NCBI GenBank assembly: GCA_014529385.2
Contig: CM043952.1
Span: 58,178,119-58,242,118, forward strand
Direction: 5' to 3'
DNA: 64,000 bases
Origin: Adiantum capillus-veneris
Lineage: Eukaryota; Streptophyta; Polypodiopsida; Polypodiales; Pteridaceae
The notes beneath the pieces were generated by a model, which saw only the letters and a list, made by a program, of their open reading frames with translations, was not told where the DNA came from and searched no databases. Below are positions 44,190-56,395 of the stretch, in pieces; positions within the stretch are counted from its first letter, which is position 1; every line of letters begins with the position of its first letter. Made by a program: the position numbers and the translations under genes.

Positions 44190-44880
44190 CTCAATCACAT
44201 GACTTTTTAGATGACTTTGAAGTAGTATGTGTAGTAAGCAACAAAGATACATATGAGTCCTGGATTAGAATCTTTAAGAATCTCATGAAGCTAGAGGCTA
44301 GGTCATAGCACAATGCACTCCCACAAGCAACTAAGGATAACTGGGAGCTCCTAAAAAATTCTTTTAAGAGGAGTTTTTAGGGAGGTATCACTTCAGAGAA
44401 GCTGTAGGACAAGTTGAGAGACTTGAAGCAGGAGGGTCTTTTAGAGTATGCCACCTATGAGTCTAAGTTCGTGGATTTGTGGGAATGGTGGGTTGAGTCA
44501 CTGGCAAGAGGAGAAACTGCACCTGATTTCCTCAAGAAGGACCGGTTCACGTATGGCTTATGTCCGCCGCTCAAGGAGAAGGTGAAGGGTAGATTCCTGG
44601 CTACGTATGAGCTAGCCATGGAGATTGCTTGTATTAAGGACAAAAAGCTGTAGATGAAAGCCCAAAAAACTAAGTCAACACAATCAAGAACATTGTGTCA
44701 ATTGCCAACCATGACAACCACCACTCCACCACCACTGGCTCCTAGGGTAAGAAATGACCAACAAAATATGTTGGCCCACATTACTGATCAACTACAAAAT
44801 TTGTTTGTCCACTTGATACAACAAGGAAGGAATCAGAAGAGAGATCAGGATCCGAGAAGGGCATAATGACAAAACACCTA
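44190..44880 (+). pseudogene. Gag region of G-I copy b
   Basis: Shares EGLLEYATYESKFVDLWEWW and KEKVKGRFLATYELAMEIA with copies a and c, followed by a Thr/Pro-rich segment. Degraded. Confidence 0.75.
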
Positions 44881-45312
44881 GAGAAAGAGCACCTCCACCT
44901 CGAGCACCAGTCCCACCAACACAAATTCTATGTCCACCCCAAGCACCACCACAAGCACCCATTCCACCTCTTCCACCGGCACCACCACCTGATTGCACTG
45001 TAAACATCATAAGCTTAGAGGAGAAAGGAAAGGCTGTAGAAGTGGATCCACCTAGGATGAAGGAGAAAGGCAAGGGTAAGGAGAATGTAACCTTTGTAGA
45101 ACCGTTTGAAACCATGGTTGTAAAGAGAGCTAGGAGGGAGAAAACTGCACAAGTTGATGATGAGAGAAGCATGAAGGGAGAGACTAGCAAAAGGCCATCA
45201 AGGCCACGGTGGAAAATAGGCATCATCGACTTTCAGTTAGGGGCGAGTTCTAGACCTTATGATCTAACATTAGATGTGGTAGAACCAGGACTAAACCAGG
45301 ACTAAAGATTAC

Positions 45313-45720
45313 ATGGCCACATCTGATACATCTCGCACCAAAGGTAATGTGCAATGGTCTAAAATGGTAAGTACAAGGCACTCCAAAGCAAAGGTAGCCG
45401 GAGCAATTTCGGGTTGCAACATGGATGACATACTTCCAATTGTTGACGGCATCATAAAGGGTAAGAGGGTTGGAAACACCTACATTGATGGTGGCGCACA
45501 AATTTTTATGATGAGTGAAGCTATGATGCTTTGGCTAGGGCTCGAGGTTGATCGACCTTCTCCATGCAAGGCAAAGATGGCAAACAACACAAAAGTAAAA
45601 TGTGCAGAAGTAGATATTTTTGTAATGCCAACAAAGGAGAGGGCTATCCATTGATCTTGGGAAGGCTATGGTCGATTCCATGAAGGCAAAGCAGGACTGG
45701 GGTACTAGTCTTCTACACAT
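45313..45720 (+). pseudogene. Protease region of G-I copy b
   Basis: NMDDILPIVDGIIKG then TYIDGGAQIFMMSEAMM (active-site region) and a conserved EVDIFVMPTK further on, as in copy a at 23880-24210. Confidence 0.7.
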
Positions 45721-45729
45721 GACTAGTAA

Positions 45730-47300
45730 GAAGGGGGAAACAATCTACTACGACATGAGGAACATCAAGCAAAAACAAATGGACCTAGAGACATCAGCAA
45801 ATGAAACCACTAGTGAGTCTTCCACTTTTGAGGAGGAGACCAATTCCACCGATGAGAGTGACAGTTCCATTGATGTGATGAGCATTATCATGAAGGATCT
45901 ACAAAGGGCAAGCACGACTGGTGACCCATCACCAGAAGCTCAAAGCCATAGAGAGCAAAATAAATTACCTGGCCTAGGAGAGGATAGGTTGAAAAGTATG
46001 TTGTCTACGGAATTAACAAGTGAAGAGAAGGATAAATTTTTGCAAATGTTGATGGGATTCCTTGACCTTTTCATTGAAGATTATGAAAGAATCATAGGTA
46101 TTACAGTGGTGGAGCATCACATCAAGTTCAAGGAAGGGGTAAAGCCAGGCGTGCAAAAACTACGATGGCTGGGAGTCATACAGGAAAAGGCACTCCTTGT
46201 CGAGGTAAGGGAGCTCCTGAAAGCAGGGTTCATTTATCCTATGGAAAACTCAGAGTGGGTGTCACCCATCATAGTGACACCTAAAAAGAATGGTAAGTGG
46301 AGGGTCTGTGCCGACTACAAACCACTAAATGCAGCCACAAAGAGGGACCATTTTCCTCTCCCTTTCTTGGATGAAATTATGAATGAAGTAGCTTGTTTTG
46401 AATGCTACACAGTGTGTGATGGGTATTTGCTTATAGAGTTATGCTGTTTGGTCTCACAAATGCACCTGCCACGTTCTAGAGATATGTCACATATGTCTTT
46501 CAACCGTTCTTTGGAACATCCATAAGAGTGTTCATTGATGAATTTTGTATATATAGCCCTCGCATCTCACACCTAGAAAAGGTAGCTGAGGGTTTGGCAA
46601 GGCTACAAACCCTAGGAGGGAAGTTAAATGTAAACAAGTTCCACATTGGGGAAAGTAGAGTCATTCTTTTAGGCCATGAAATTTTAGCTAAAGGTATCAA
46701 TGCCGATCCAAGTAAGGTATCCGCACTCATTGCACTACCTTCACCAACAACCACACGACAACTAGTCTCTTTTCTCTAAAAGGTGAGGTATTTGAGTAGA
46801 TTCATACATCTATTATCACAACTTGTTCTACCACTCCAATAGTTCACACTATGATCGACTTTCACATGGGATGAGGAGAGCGAGCATCACTGCAACAAGG
46901 TAAAGGAGGTCTTAGCCACCCTACCAACAACTATCTCACTGCCTAAGTGGGATAAAAATTTATATGTCACCTCAAGTGTGGGAGATGACTCCTTGGTGGT
47001 AGTACTACTCCAAAAGGATGAGACGACATCTTTCATGAGACCCATCTACTTTTCCAATCGCATGATGACAGCGGCAGAGAAAGGTTTCACCCATGCAGAA
47101 CACCTAGTCCTAGCTCTTAAATTTGCAACTACAAAGTTTTGATCATATTTGTTGCCTAGGAAATTTTTAATCTTAACCATGGATGAAATGTTTTCCTATG
47201 TGGTATAACACATGGATGTTTCTGCTAAAATTACTAAATGGCTAATTCATATGCAAGAGTTTGACTACACAGTATAGGTGGAAAGAATGACAAGGGCAAG
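45730..47300 (+). pseudogene. RT and RNase H region of G-I copy b
   Basis: An acidic linker (ESSTFEEETNSTDESDSSID), then RT with AGFIYPMENSEWVSPIIVTPKKN, CADYKPLNAATKRDHFPLPF, RVFIDEF-like core near 46530 and LLGHEILAKGI. RNase H follows with PIYFSNRMMTAAEKGFTHAE near 47045. It closely matches copy a (24.5-25.6 kb). Confidence 0.78.
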
Positions 47301-47940
47301 CTTGGGGGGACTCATGACCTACCAAAACTTTGAGAAGAAGGTAAAGAAATCTAAAGGGGAGGGAATTCAACCACTTCTTGGGAAATATTATAAAAAAAAC
47401 CTCTAGGTGGGCCTTTGTGACCATCACCTAGAGAGATGAGAATTTACAAATTTGGGATTTTTTACAAGGTTTGGCTTGAAACTGGAAAAAAATATGACGA
47501 AAACCTACGGGTCTTACTGAAGAGGGTGTCGTGGATGCGATGCCGATGAATGGTGGCCTAGCTGGTGCGTCGGTGTAGCGCATTCGTCACTTTCGGGGTC
47601 GGCCGAGGCATGCCTTCGGCGCCTTTGCTTGTTTCGATGTCGGTGGTGCATGCTTTGGCCGCCTTCTTTCTTTTTTGTCGATGTCCTTCGGTTTTTTTTG
47701 TATTTTTTCTGGTGTGTGCGTATATGCGTGCGTGTGTATATATGTGAGCGCGCTTGTGGGTGCGTATATGTATATATGTGAGTGCGTGAGTGTGAGTGTG
47801 TATGGATAAGTGCTTCGACCAATGTGCATGGGAACGAGAATAATGTTAATATATATATATATATGTATTTATATATTTATATGTTTGTTCCTTTTTTTTA
47901 ACGTTGCTTACTGCAGAAGTGGCGAGAGCGGGAGAGTGGG

Positions 47941-48053
<113 letters not shown>

Positions 48054-48570
48054 GATGTATGCGCGCGCGTGTGTGATATATAGAGCGGGAGAGTGGGAAT
48101 GAGAGAGAGAGAGAGAGGATGTGCTGTATGCGCGCGCACGCGTGTGTGTGTGTGTGTGATATATAGAGAGAGAGAGTTTCGGTTTTACCCTACTGCGCCT
48201 TTGGGCCGACTCAGAGAGAGAGAGAGAGACAGCACTGCCTATGTGCGCCGGAGAGAGATGGGAGGGGGGGAGAGTGTGTGTGGTGTGTGTGTGTGGTGAG
48301 TGAGAGAGAGAGAGAGAGTTGTATACGGTTTCACTGCGCCTTCGGGCTGCTTGACATAGGGCGAGAGTGAGAGAGGGCGGGGTGAGGTAGCACGATGCCG
48401 GGTGAAGGTGAGGGTGGATCAGAGAGAGAGAGGGAGCGAGACCTGTGCCTTCAGACTGTGGTAGAGAGAGCAGGAGAGAGAGTATGAGGGAGCACGAGAG
48501 GGCGGGTAGACCATGGTCAACAGAGAGCGAGAAGGGGGGGTGTAGGGGGTGGTCAATTGAAATGGGACAA

Positions 48571-48590
48571 GGGGGGGGGGGGGGGGGGGG
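48571..48590. repeat. G homopolymer of 20
   Basis: Uninterrupted run of 20 G. The partner in R copy 1 (about 552-564) is a shorter C run. It could form a G-quadruplex. Confidence 0.95.
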
Positions 48591-48618
48591 TATAGTGGTT
48601 GTAGAGAGAGAGAGAGAG

Positions 48619-49105
48619 TAAGAACTCCGCCTAGAGCAAATTTGCTAGCGTCGGTCGCTACTTCAAATTCCTTACTGAAATCTGGAAGCTTTAAAATAGG
48701 AGCTGAGACCAAGAATTCTTTTAGCTTAGCAAAACTAGACTCGTGCTCGGTCTTCCAATCGATCCTCATTCCTTTCTTCAGGAGTTCCGTCAAAGGTTTA
48801 GCAATACATGCATAATCCTTGACAAAAATCCTGTACCATCCCGTTATTCCAAGAAATCCCCTTACTTCGCTGACAGTGGATGGTTGAGGCCAATCAACGA
48901 TGTCCTTGACTTTGTCTGGGTCCACTGAAATCCCTTTAGCCGAAATGACAAATCCAAGATAGTTGACCTTTGGTGAGCAAAAAGTGCACTTGCTCTCCTT
49001 AGCGTAAAGTTGGTGTTTCCGAAGAAGATCAAGTACTTTGCGAACATGTTCTTCGTGATCTGCCTCGTCTTTGGAATAGATCATAATGTCATCAAAGAAG
49101 ACCAA
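48619..49105 (-). pseudogene. RT end and RNase H start of G-IV
   Basis: [20 protein letters not shown] (catalytic region), YLGFVISAKGISVDPDKV, VRGFLGITGWYR and EFEVATDASKFALGGVL. The frame then runs into the GA tract of repeat R, which gives a meaningless Leu/Ser tail. Confidence 0.82.
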
Positions 49106-51015
49106 GACAAAATCATCGAGGTAAGGTCGGAAAATATCATGCGCATAAGTCGGTTGAAGCTTGCAGGAGCATTTGCCAGACCAAAAGACATTATTGTGAA
49201 TTCGTAGTGCCCATACCTAGTATTGAAAGCTGTCTTCGGAATATCTGATTCCTTGATCCTGATTTGGTAATATCCTGACCTTAGATCAATCTTTGTAAAT
49301 ATTTTGGTGCCGTGGAGTCTGTCCAAAAGTTCGTCAATCCTTGGAATTGGATACTTGTTCTTGACAGTTACCTGATTCAGCCCACGGTAGTCTATGCATA
49401 GCCTTAAGGTCCCATCCTTCTTCTTCTGAAAAAGAACTGGAGCACCCCAAGGAGAAGTAATGGGTCGAATGAATCCTTGCTCAATGAGTTGCCTAAGTTG
49501 TTCTTTGAGTTCGATGGCCTCCGGAAGTGACATTTTATAAGGTCTTTTTGAGATAGGTTCACACCCAGGGATAGTCTCGATCTCATGATCTACCTCTCTG
49601 TGTGGTGGCAAATTCGTAAGGTCTTCGGGGAATACGTCATCATACTCCCTCAGCCAGTCTAGTCGAAGTGAGGTATCTGATTGGTCCACCTTATTGAGTT
49701 TAACTGCATATATTTGCTGACCCTTCCTTAGTCCCTTCAAAAGTCTATTGGCCTTAACTAGAGTAGCCTTAGGTCTCCCATTTCCCCCCTGGATTAAGGA
49801 TTCATTACCCAAGTTATCCGTAAAGTTAAAATTTCCTTGTGCACAATGTATGTGGGCCCTATTTTGCTTTAACCAGTCCATCCCTAGTATCCCATCAAAG
49901 AATCCTAAGGGTAGGGTTCGAAATTGGGCAGAAGTTGGGTGTCCCCCTAAATCGAAGTCAATTTTGCCTACAGAGTGTTGAGATACTACCTCCTTGCCGT
50001 TTGCTAACTCGACAACTAGCTTGCTTGTCGGATACTTATCTAGCTTAAGCTTTCTCATGCATCTGGGTGAAAGAAATGAAAGAGTACTGCCACAATCTAT
50101 AAGGAAGTTAACTTGTTCACCTCTAAGAGATCCTGGCGTATGAATGACTGCGTATTGCTCGCAACCATTGGGATTGTCAATTGCAGCATGTAGGGTTTCT
50201 CTCTCCACTGCTTCATCACCCACAGTTGGTTGAATTACTGCGGAATTTACTCTGGCGGTAGCTCCACGCCCTCGCCCTCTGTTCATTCTTTCACGTCCTC
50301 CTCTTCCATTAGCTTGGCCACGCCCACGGGTATTCAAGGGTATGGCATTGGCGTTGGTTGTATGAATGTTCCTGGGGCAATTGGATCTGTAGTGTCCATG
50401 CTCGCCGCAACCATAGCATCGAACATTAGGGAACTCCATGGTTGTGGTGGTAGCCACAATAGGGCACTGGTTATAGGTTTGGTTGGCTGGTCTGTCGTCC
50501 CAAGCAGTGTTCCTTGCCCTCTTTGACCAATGATTCCTCCTGTTCTGATTAGCTTTTTGTACTTCAAGAGCTAGAGGTTTGGCCCTCAACAAGGCATCCT
50601 GTAGAGTTGTTGGTCTGAGAGCTTCCAACCGAGTATTCAAGGGATCGATTAGTCCTTGACAGAACCTTGCCACCTGTTGTTCCAAGGTCATCTTAGGAGC
50701 ATATCTCCGAAGAGTGACAAACTTTGCATAGTATTCTTCGATCGTTGAATTCAGCTGCCGAAGTGAAAAGAATTCATTCATTCTCAAGGTCCTATAGGCA
50801 GGTGGTAAATAACGTCCCATTATCGCAGCTTTGATGTCTTCCCAAGATTGAGAAGATCCTTTAATGTCTAGGTCTCTGCAATGTTGCTTCCACCATATCT
50901 TGGCATCGCCAATCAAGCGGAACATCGCAAGCATGGTCTGATTTACGGGTTGGGTCCCTGCAGCTTCAAAGTAATCGTCCATGGATTCCATCCATACTTC
51001 CGCATCTCTCTCCAC
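49081..51015 (-). CDS. Gag-protease-RT of G-IV, 644 codons
   Basis: Gag domain at residues about 1-165 ([43 protein letters not shown]), zinc knuckle [14 protein letters not shown] near residue 205, protease with [14 protein letters not shown] (about 305) and [15 protein letters not shown] (about 370). RT begins near 470: [57 protein letters not shown] and [16 protein letters not shown]. It would encode particle protein and enzymes in one frame. The start is a downstream Met; gag may begin further upstream. Confidence 0.88.
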   Translation of the reverse strand: MERDAEVWMESMDDYFEAAGTQPVNQTMLAMFRLIGDAKIWWKQHCRDLDIKGSSQSWEDIKAAIMGRYLPPAYRTLRMNEFFSLRQLNSTIEEYYAKFVTLRRYAPKMTLEQQVARFCQGLIDPLNTRLEALRPTTLQDALLRAKPLALEVQKANQNRRNHWSKRARNTAWDDRPANQTYNQCPIVATTTTMEFPNVRCYGCGEHGHYRSNCPRNIHTTNANAIPLNTRGRGQANGRGGRERMNRGRGRGATARVNSAVIQPTVGDEAVERETLHAAIDNPNGCEQYAVIHTPGSLRGEQVNFLIDCGSTLSFLSPRCMRKLKLDKYPTSKLVVELANGKEVVSQHSVGKIDFDLGGHPTSAQFRTLPLGFFDGILGMDWLKQNRAHIHCAQGNFNFTDNLGNESLIQGGNGRPKATLVKANRLLKGLRKGQQIYAVKLNKVDQSDTSLRLDWLREYDDVFPEDLTNLPPHREVDHEIETIPGCEPISKRPYKMSLPEAIELKEQLRQLIEQGFIRPITSPWGAPVLFQKKKDGTLRLCIDYRGLNQVTVKNKYPIPRIDELLDRLHGTKIFTKIDLRSGYYQIRIKESDIPKTAFNTRYGHYEFTIMSFGLANAPASFNRLMRMIFSDLTSMILSWSSLMTL

Positions 51016-51325
51016 ATTTGCCCCCTCGCCCTTAAAGATCGGAGGTTGGGCTTGTTTGAGGAGAAGCTTCTTCTCTTGCGCTGCCGAGTACAGAGCAACA
51101 GGCGGTGCCTACATGGGTTATACAAATTCTTGATACATTACTTGGATTTCAAAATAGACACGAGACTTTAAATAAAATTCAAGATTCTACTTTATCAAGA
51201 GACAGAGATTTAGAGACAAAAAGCACTTTATTGATGAGAGTTTATTACAATCGAAACTCCTCAAGGTTTAGAATGACTGATGACCGCTTATTACATGGCT
51301 TTAGGGATTTGCGTATAACATACGC

Positions 51326-51841
51326 CTAGGAAATGGTATTGACATGATGCACTACTTCATTCGTGTAATAGTTCTTATACACATTCTTGAGGGGATAATA
51401 AACTAAGATATCGGGCCGGAGTTCCCCTTTCAGTAATCCAAAGGTCTTGACTCGGTTTGCTGGAATCACATTGGTGACCTTCTCCAAGAGCCAGTCGTTG
51501 ATGATTTGGTTGGAGTTGCCCGAAACAATCTGGTCTAATCGTGTGGGCACCAAGTAGAATATCTCTATCACTCTCAACTCTTCTCCCCAACGTATCTTCT
51601 TCAAGTCGGTAGCCAGGCACCCTAGTTTCCGAGCATTGATGTAGTAAACCCCTCCTAGAAATGTCCAATCAAGTTCCCATCCTTTGTCAATGCGAGTGGA
51701 GTGTGGCGTATAAGCCTTCAATAGTATCTCCATGACATCTTGCCTGAACTGGTAAACTGAGGATCTTCGAGCTTGCTCATAAATAAGCTCAAACACTTGG
51801 AACTTCCGATATTCAAGCACGGGGTCTTCCTGCAACACCAA
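51326..51841 (-). CDS. ORF of unknown function between PBS and gag, G-IV
   Basis: 171 codons on the same strand as gag, about 90 bp after the PBS. It starts MVLQEDPVLEYRKFQVF and has a mixed, apparently globular composition with many Tyr, Trp and Ile and no membrane segment or zinc motif. No family is recognised. A separate ORF in this position is unusual for Gypsy elements; it could be a captured sequence or an element protein. Confidence 0.5.
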   Translation of the reverse strand: MVLQEDPVLEYRKFQVFELIYEQARRSSVYQFRQDVMEILLKAYTPHSTRIDKGWELDWTFLGGVYYINARKLGCLATDLKKIRWGEELRVIEIFYLVPTRLDQIVSGNSNQIINDWLLEKVTNVIPANRVKTFGLLKGELRPDILVYYPLKNVYKNYYTNEVVHHVNTIS

Positions 51842-51928
51842 TGCAAGGAATTCGGATCAACTACCTATATACTTTCAATTCCTTTTAAATGTTCAAACAA
51901 TACGACTTTATTTTCCCAGCCTAACCTA

Positions 51929-51941
51929 GGCTCTGATACCA
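51929..51941 (-). promoter_or_regulatory. Primer binding site of G-IV (iMet type)
   Basis: On the minus strand TGGTATCAGAGCC, the usual initiator-tRNA-Met PBS, two bases after the LTR end. Confidence 0.88.
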
Positions 51942-51943
51942 GG

Positions 51944-52108
51944 TGTGAGGTCCCCACCCCGTCGTATCAAACAACGGATCTGATAGTAAACCTGGTGGCC
52001 ACTAGATCTATAGGAGAAGCAAACAAAATGGTTCAGGGTTCTTTATTGTGGACTTTCTTAAAGCACATCCATCCCATAGGCAATATTAGGGTCCATATCT
52101 TCCTCACA
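51944..52108 (-). repeat. Short 5' LTR of G-IV
   Basis: 165 bp bounded by the inverted ends TGTGAGG...CCTCACA and followed by the PBS. No partner LTR is in the window, and the length is short for Gypsy, so the outer end is inferred. Confidence 0.55.
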
Positions 52109-52135
52109 GCCTTCCAAAAAAGCAATAGATGACTC

Positions 52136-52602
52136 TCAACCCACTTGATTCACAGAAGTGATTCTCGGATGTGGTGGTTGCGGTCCTAGCACTGGAGGTG
52201 GTAAGGGTGTTGTTTGAACAACATTTTGGGCCCTATGGACCATGTGTTGTGTTGTTTGTTCAAGAGGTGGGTCCGGCATCAAAGCAGGCACTCGAGGTGT
52301 GTCTGTCCATGGTAAGGTTGGTCTATTGGCCATCGCGTGCTTAAACACTATGCAATCCTTAGCTTGATGACCATACCTCCCACAGGCATTGCAGTTCCCA
52401 TTGAATTTTACTCTAAAAGTAGGCATTCACTGGTACTATATGGTCCATAGCATACTGAGCACCATTGTTGCTCCCTTCTTGGATACATATGATTGTTTTG
52501 CGGAGCACAATTGTCTCTAAGACTCTCTTGAATAGCATTGGTGAGACCTACTAAAGTCATCTCAGATATCTTTGGCTCCTTAGCAATAGGCTTTAGGGTC
52601 AT
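52136..52602 (-). pseudogene. Zinc-knuckle end of G-V gag
   Basis: Contains VKFNGNCNACGRYGHQAKDC, a CX2CX4HX4C knuckle, near 52355-52415 in short minus-strand frames, followed by a Pro/Thr-rich tail. Confidence 0.65.
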
Positions 52603-52605
52603 TGG

Positions 52606-54312
52606 CTAATGCCCCGATGCTTGCGAGCTAATAGATTTAAGCTCAATAGACACTCTTTCTCCTTGAATCATTAAATTATCCTCCAATTGGATCACAAATG
52701 TGGTGACTGCTTCCCAAGTGGTGATACCTCTAATGACTAGGCCATTGTAGATATCCTCATGTCGTAATCCCCTAATGAATCTATCAAGCAAATGATTATT
52801 ATTGAAGCGATCATTTGGATTACAATGAGAATTCAAATGCTTCAAGTGACTAATAAAGTCTCTCACCAACTCTCCTTCCTCTCGTTGGGCTTTCTGGAGC
52901 TGCAAGGCTACACCCCAAAGCACTCCCTCTGGTATATATTCTTTCAAGAACAGTCTCCTAAGAGTAGGGTAAATCGTTTTTTCTTCCACCCTTAGGGTTC
53001 TATACCAATCCTCTGCCTTCCCACTTAAGATTAGGCTTAAAGCATTACTCTTATGCAGGTCATTGTGTTCTCCTAGAGAATCACATATTTGTTCAAACAC
53101 TTTGATATGCTTTCTCACATCCCCGTCTCCACTAAATTTTTGTGTGAGCTTGGCTATTTGTACTGCCTTACTTCTAGGCTCTCTATTAGGCATGTTACAC
53201 ATATTCTCAGCAATAGATCGACCGATAGCTTGAGCAAATGTTGCCAAGTCACCTAAGTGAGCAGGCACCATGGGTAAAGGTGCTCTAGAGACTACATGTG
53301 GAGGAGGTATTGGCATTGGGCTTGGCGCATAGGAAGCCCTTGGGTTCCACGTTGGGTACGATGTTGTGCCATGTGGTGGCCCAAAGTTCATATGTGTGGC
53401 CCTAGGCATAGCAGACGTCGGATGTGACATGCTAATTCTAGCCGGTATCGTCCCAAGGAAATAAGAACTTGGGTGTTTTGGTTGTGGAGCATAGGTTGTT
53501 GAAACAATGGGGGCGGTAGGGACTACATGAATACGAGGATCTATATACGATTGGTACACACTTACAGGTACTATTGCAGGCATTGAGCTACCATGTAGCG
53601 GTGCTTTACTAACAAATGAGGTCCATGGCGTGTTTCTTGGCATGCCCATCATTGGGGTAGGCATGGTAGCCATGGTGTCATCAAGGGAAAGATGAGCTAG
53701 ACTTGGAAAGGTAAAGCTATCACTTGTGGGCTCAGATTGCATCGAGACCCCTGGCGAAACAACATATGGGGGATCCATTGGACTTACCGAGGGAGTCTCC
53801 ATTTGTGATAAGGTCGGTTGTTTAGCCTTTCCTGTATCCAAGAATCTCATGAGACCCATTGAAGGCATATTGATCCCCTTGTTTTGTCTCTCTAACTCAA
53901 TGACCCTATGGATGACCTCACAAACTCTTTTTTGTTGATCCTCCACACTAGTAGCACCCATTGTGGATTGTAGGACATCTAACCAACCCACGTGATAGGT
54001 GTGACATGTGTATAGGTCGGTTAGATTTTTTGTTTGTAGTTCGTACTCCCAGTTCTCATTTAAGAACGCTCCATCTAGGATTGAGGTGTTAGGGGTGTCC
54101 TTTGAGCTAGATGCAATGTTGCTTTCTAGGGGTTGGCCCTTAGCGGTTGCTAAGTCAGGAGCACTTGATTGCTCTCTTAGCAAGGATATTGACATAGGGG
54201 CTTTCGCTTTTAACTCTCTTCGTTGCTCCGCCTTGCGTAAGCTCTCAATTTTCTTTTCCCTAGCCGCTGAGGCGGTCCGGGGCGGGCAACAAGAAGAGAA
54301 CCCTCTAGACAC
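52606..54312 (-). CDS. gag: Gag of G-V, 568 codons
   Basis: N-terminal charged segment, an amphipathic region (HYHVGWLDVLQ-like THTYHVGWLDVLQS) and a long Pro/Met/Ser-rich low-complexity middle (residues about 170-370). A retrotransposon gag domain follows at about 395-550: LTQKFSGDGDVRKHIKVFEQ, ALSLILSGKAEDWYRTL, FLKEYIPEGVLWG and RDFISHLKHLNSHCNP. The frame is open throughout. Product: particle protein. The N-terminus is longer than in typical gag. Confidence 0.82.
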   Translation of the reverse strand: MSRGFSSCCPPRTASAAREKKIESLRKAEQRRELKAKAPMSISLLREQSSAPDLATAKGQPLESNIASSSKDTPNTSILDGAFLNENWEYELQTKNLTDLYTCHTYHVGWLDVLQSTMGATSVEDQQKRVCEVIHRVIELERQNKGINMPSMGLMRFLDTGKAKQPTLSQMETPSVSPMDPPYVVSPGVSMQSEPTSDSFTFPSLAHLSLDDTMATMPTPMMGMPRNTPWTSFVSKAPLHGSSMPAIVPVSVYQSYIDPRIHVVPTAPIVSTTYAPQPKHPSSYFLGTIPARISMSHPTSAMPRATHMNFGPPHGTTSYPTWNPRASYAPSPMPIPPPHVVSRAPLPMVPAHLGDLATFAQAIGRSIAENMCNMPNREPRSKAVQIAKLTQKFSGDGDVRKHIKVFEQICDSLGEHNDLHKSNALSLILSGKAEDWYRTLRVEEKTIYPTLRRLFLKEYIPEGVLWGVALQLQKAQREEGELVRDFISHLKHLNSHCNPNDRFNNNHLLDRFIRGLRHEDIYNGLVIRGITTWEAVTTFVIQLEDNLMIQGERVSIELKSISSQASGH

Positions 54313-54525
54313 CCTTCAAGGCTCCCGTGCTGCTCAATGGGGCTGGGGCACAACACAACACAAACCAAAACAACAAACCCACAGCCAAATCCCAACTACA
54401 CAAGGGGCACCACCTAGTTTCAGAGCGAACTAGGACACAAAAGAGGATAATCGTTAGAGCAACCCACAAACAAGCAAGGAATTTACACTAACCCTAACAC
54501 CAATGGAATCTCTCACACACTAAAA

Positions 54526-54528
<3 letters not shown>

Positions 54529-54598
<70 letters not shown>
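54529..54598. repeat. (GA)n microsatellite
   Basis: About 35 pure GA units between G-V gag and its LTR-like region. Confidence 0.98.
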
Positions 54599-54601
<3 letters not shown>

Positions 54602-54956
54602 TGTACAACTTAGCTTCAACTTTATATTTTGCACCAAAAGGAACTTAGAGCTTGAGGAATCAAGTGACAAGATTTGGTTATAGCATCACTAGCACATTGT
54701 CTTAGGGTTATGGGAGCCCTCTCACCATCCACCCTCTTACAATGGTAGCCAAACAATAGCCAATGAATCACAAACAACAAAACAACAACCTTCAATGAAA
54801 CAAGTCACCTTATGAAGCTGAATGAGTTTGCCAAGCCAAATTGGGGGAGAAGCGTGAGCCTTTGGACATGAATTGCACCCAAAAATACCAATTCATTGAT
54901 GTTGGGGTAGATACAACAATGGTAGGAAGAATATCTTCTACTCGCACTCACTCAAA

Positions 54957-56395
54957 CTAGCTCAAGCTTTTCTATGCACCAAAGTGATGGTGTATAGAAA
55001 TCTTACTCTCTCTTTACAACCAAGATAGAACTGGCGTGTGCTACGCTCAATCTAGTGTGAAATGGTATAGTGATGTCTTTTACAAGGAGGAATGGGTTCT
55101 ATTTATAGGTTTTAGAAGCCTTGATTAGGATTAAGTCTAATCAATTTTATTAGGCTTATCAAGGATTATGAATTTTTATGAATTTCAAATGAGAATGGGG
55201 TCTCTCTTTTCTCTTGAGTCACATGGATGTGGGCTCAAGTAAGAGAATTATTGATGTGGTGAAAGGAGAGAAACTTCCATGGGAGTGAGTGAATTTGTTT
55301 TACTTGTGCGGTTGCCTACTCCATATGTTGATAGTGTGGGTGCATTTTTTACAAGAGAAGTTAGTTGTTAGTGGTAATAATCACTAGAATTGTTAGTGAT
55401 ACATTTACAATGGGTAGGATGAGTTGATTTGATGAAGGAAGAGGGGTGAATTAAAAGAGAATCATTGAGATGGTGAGGATTTGAAGAAGCTTGAACTCAC
55501 CCTTGTGTAGATTGTGGAAAAAATGACCGCTGGTCTTCTTCTTCTTCTTCGCTTCTTTACGCCGCCGCCACGGTTGACCACCACAATGAAAAGAGGATTT
55601 GTTGATGAAAAATCCTCAATTTTCAGAAGTTATCATGGTTAAGATGCTGAATTTTAGATATTTTTAGGAGAGGTAAATGAAATTGTAACATAGAAGCAAT
55701 AGAGAGAGACATGGAGAGGGTGTATGTATGTAGAGGTTCATAAAAGAACTATAGGGATGAGAGAGAAGGGTAATGGTGAAGAGGGTGGGAGAAGCCATGG
55801 AAATTGCAGGTTTGAGTGAGGGAAAGAGAGGGAGGGATGTGTAAGAGTGAGTAGGTGTGTGGAAGGGTGAGAGAAGACTAAAAGCTACTTGTGAGAAAAG
55901 TGGGCAAACTGGGTTCCACTCAAAAACTCATAGCTCACCGTTGGTAGCTCCAAAAAGCATGAAAAACTTTGAGGTGATTAGTCAGAGCATGGGCTACATT
56001 TTCTCTTTGGACCACCGCTCCAAATTCGGAGTGGAGATAGGTGCCAAAATTCTCACCAAAAAGCCTGTTTTTTATGCCTGCAAAAGTCTTTTAGTGGCCC
56101 CCTCCTTTGTTGAATTTGTACAATGCATCCAAGAGTGAGCCCCTCCTTTGTCATATTATAATACAAAGCATCCAAGTTGCCCTTGACCCATGCATGGAGG
56201 AGGATTATTGGTGAATAAAGAAATATATACATGGTGAGACTAGTGTATGGACTATTCATGGACTTTAGCTCAATGAGCACATGGTGTTAGAATAATGAGT
56301 AAAAATAATAATAAAAATATGGAGGAGTTATGGATATGGAAAGATATTGGAATCATATGATATGGTCCCTCCTTGAATTATTTTGGGTGAAAGAG
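54957..56395 (-). repeat. Direct repeat D, copy 1 (LTR-like region of G-V)
   Basis: Matches 62561-64000 with about 17-20 differences in 1.44 kb (near 1.3%). On the minus strand it carries TATA box CTATAAATAG at 55099-55108 upstream of the G-V gag, suggesting an LTR promoter. No protein-coding signal is credible. The second copy is cut by the window end. Confidence 0.92.
55099..55108 (-). promoter_or_regulatory. TATA box of the G-V LTR-like region
   Basis: CTATAAATAG on the minus strand, conserved in the duplicate at 62703-62712, oriented towards G-V gag. Confidence 0.6.

Larger units (their letters stand above)
44190..47370 (+). mobile_element. Gypsy-type G-I copy b, pol-bearing
   Basis: Gag, Pro-rich gag end, protease, RT and RNase H closely related to copy a, without a visible LTR on either side. 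The left edge is near 44190 inside gag; the right edge is where repeat R copy 2 begins (47371). It is broken in many places (about ten or more). Confidence 0.8.
48619..52108 (-). mobile_element. Gypsy LTR retrotransposon G-IV
   Basis: Minus-strand order: short LTR (52108-51944), iMet-type PBS, a 171-codon ORF, gag with zinc knuckle, protease, RT and the start of RNase H. It stops at 48619, where repeat R begins. RT motifs ([20 protein letters not shown]) suit the chromovirus side of Gypsy, but integrase and chromodomain are not in the window. It has a small number of breaks. Confidence 0.82.

Noticed and set aside
48419-49105. RNase H frame running into a Leu/Ser tail as a novel fusion protein
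   Set aside because: The tail is translation of GA-rich repeat R at the junction; a chance read-through of reading frame.
55857-56138. 93-codon frame present almost unchanged again at 63462-63743
   Set aside because: Its preservation is explained by the 1.3% divergence of direct repeat D. It lies antisense to the LTR promoter and shows no domain.
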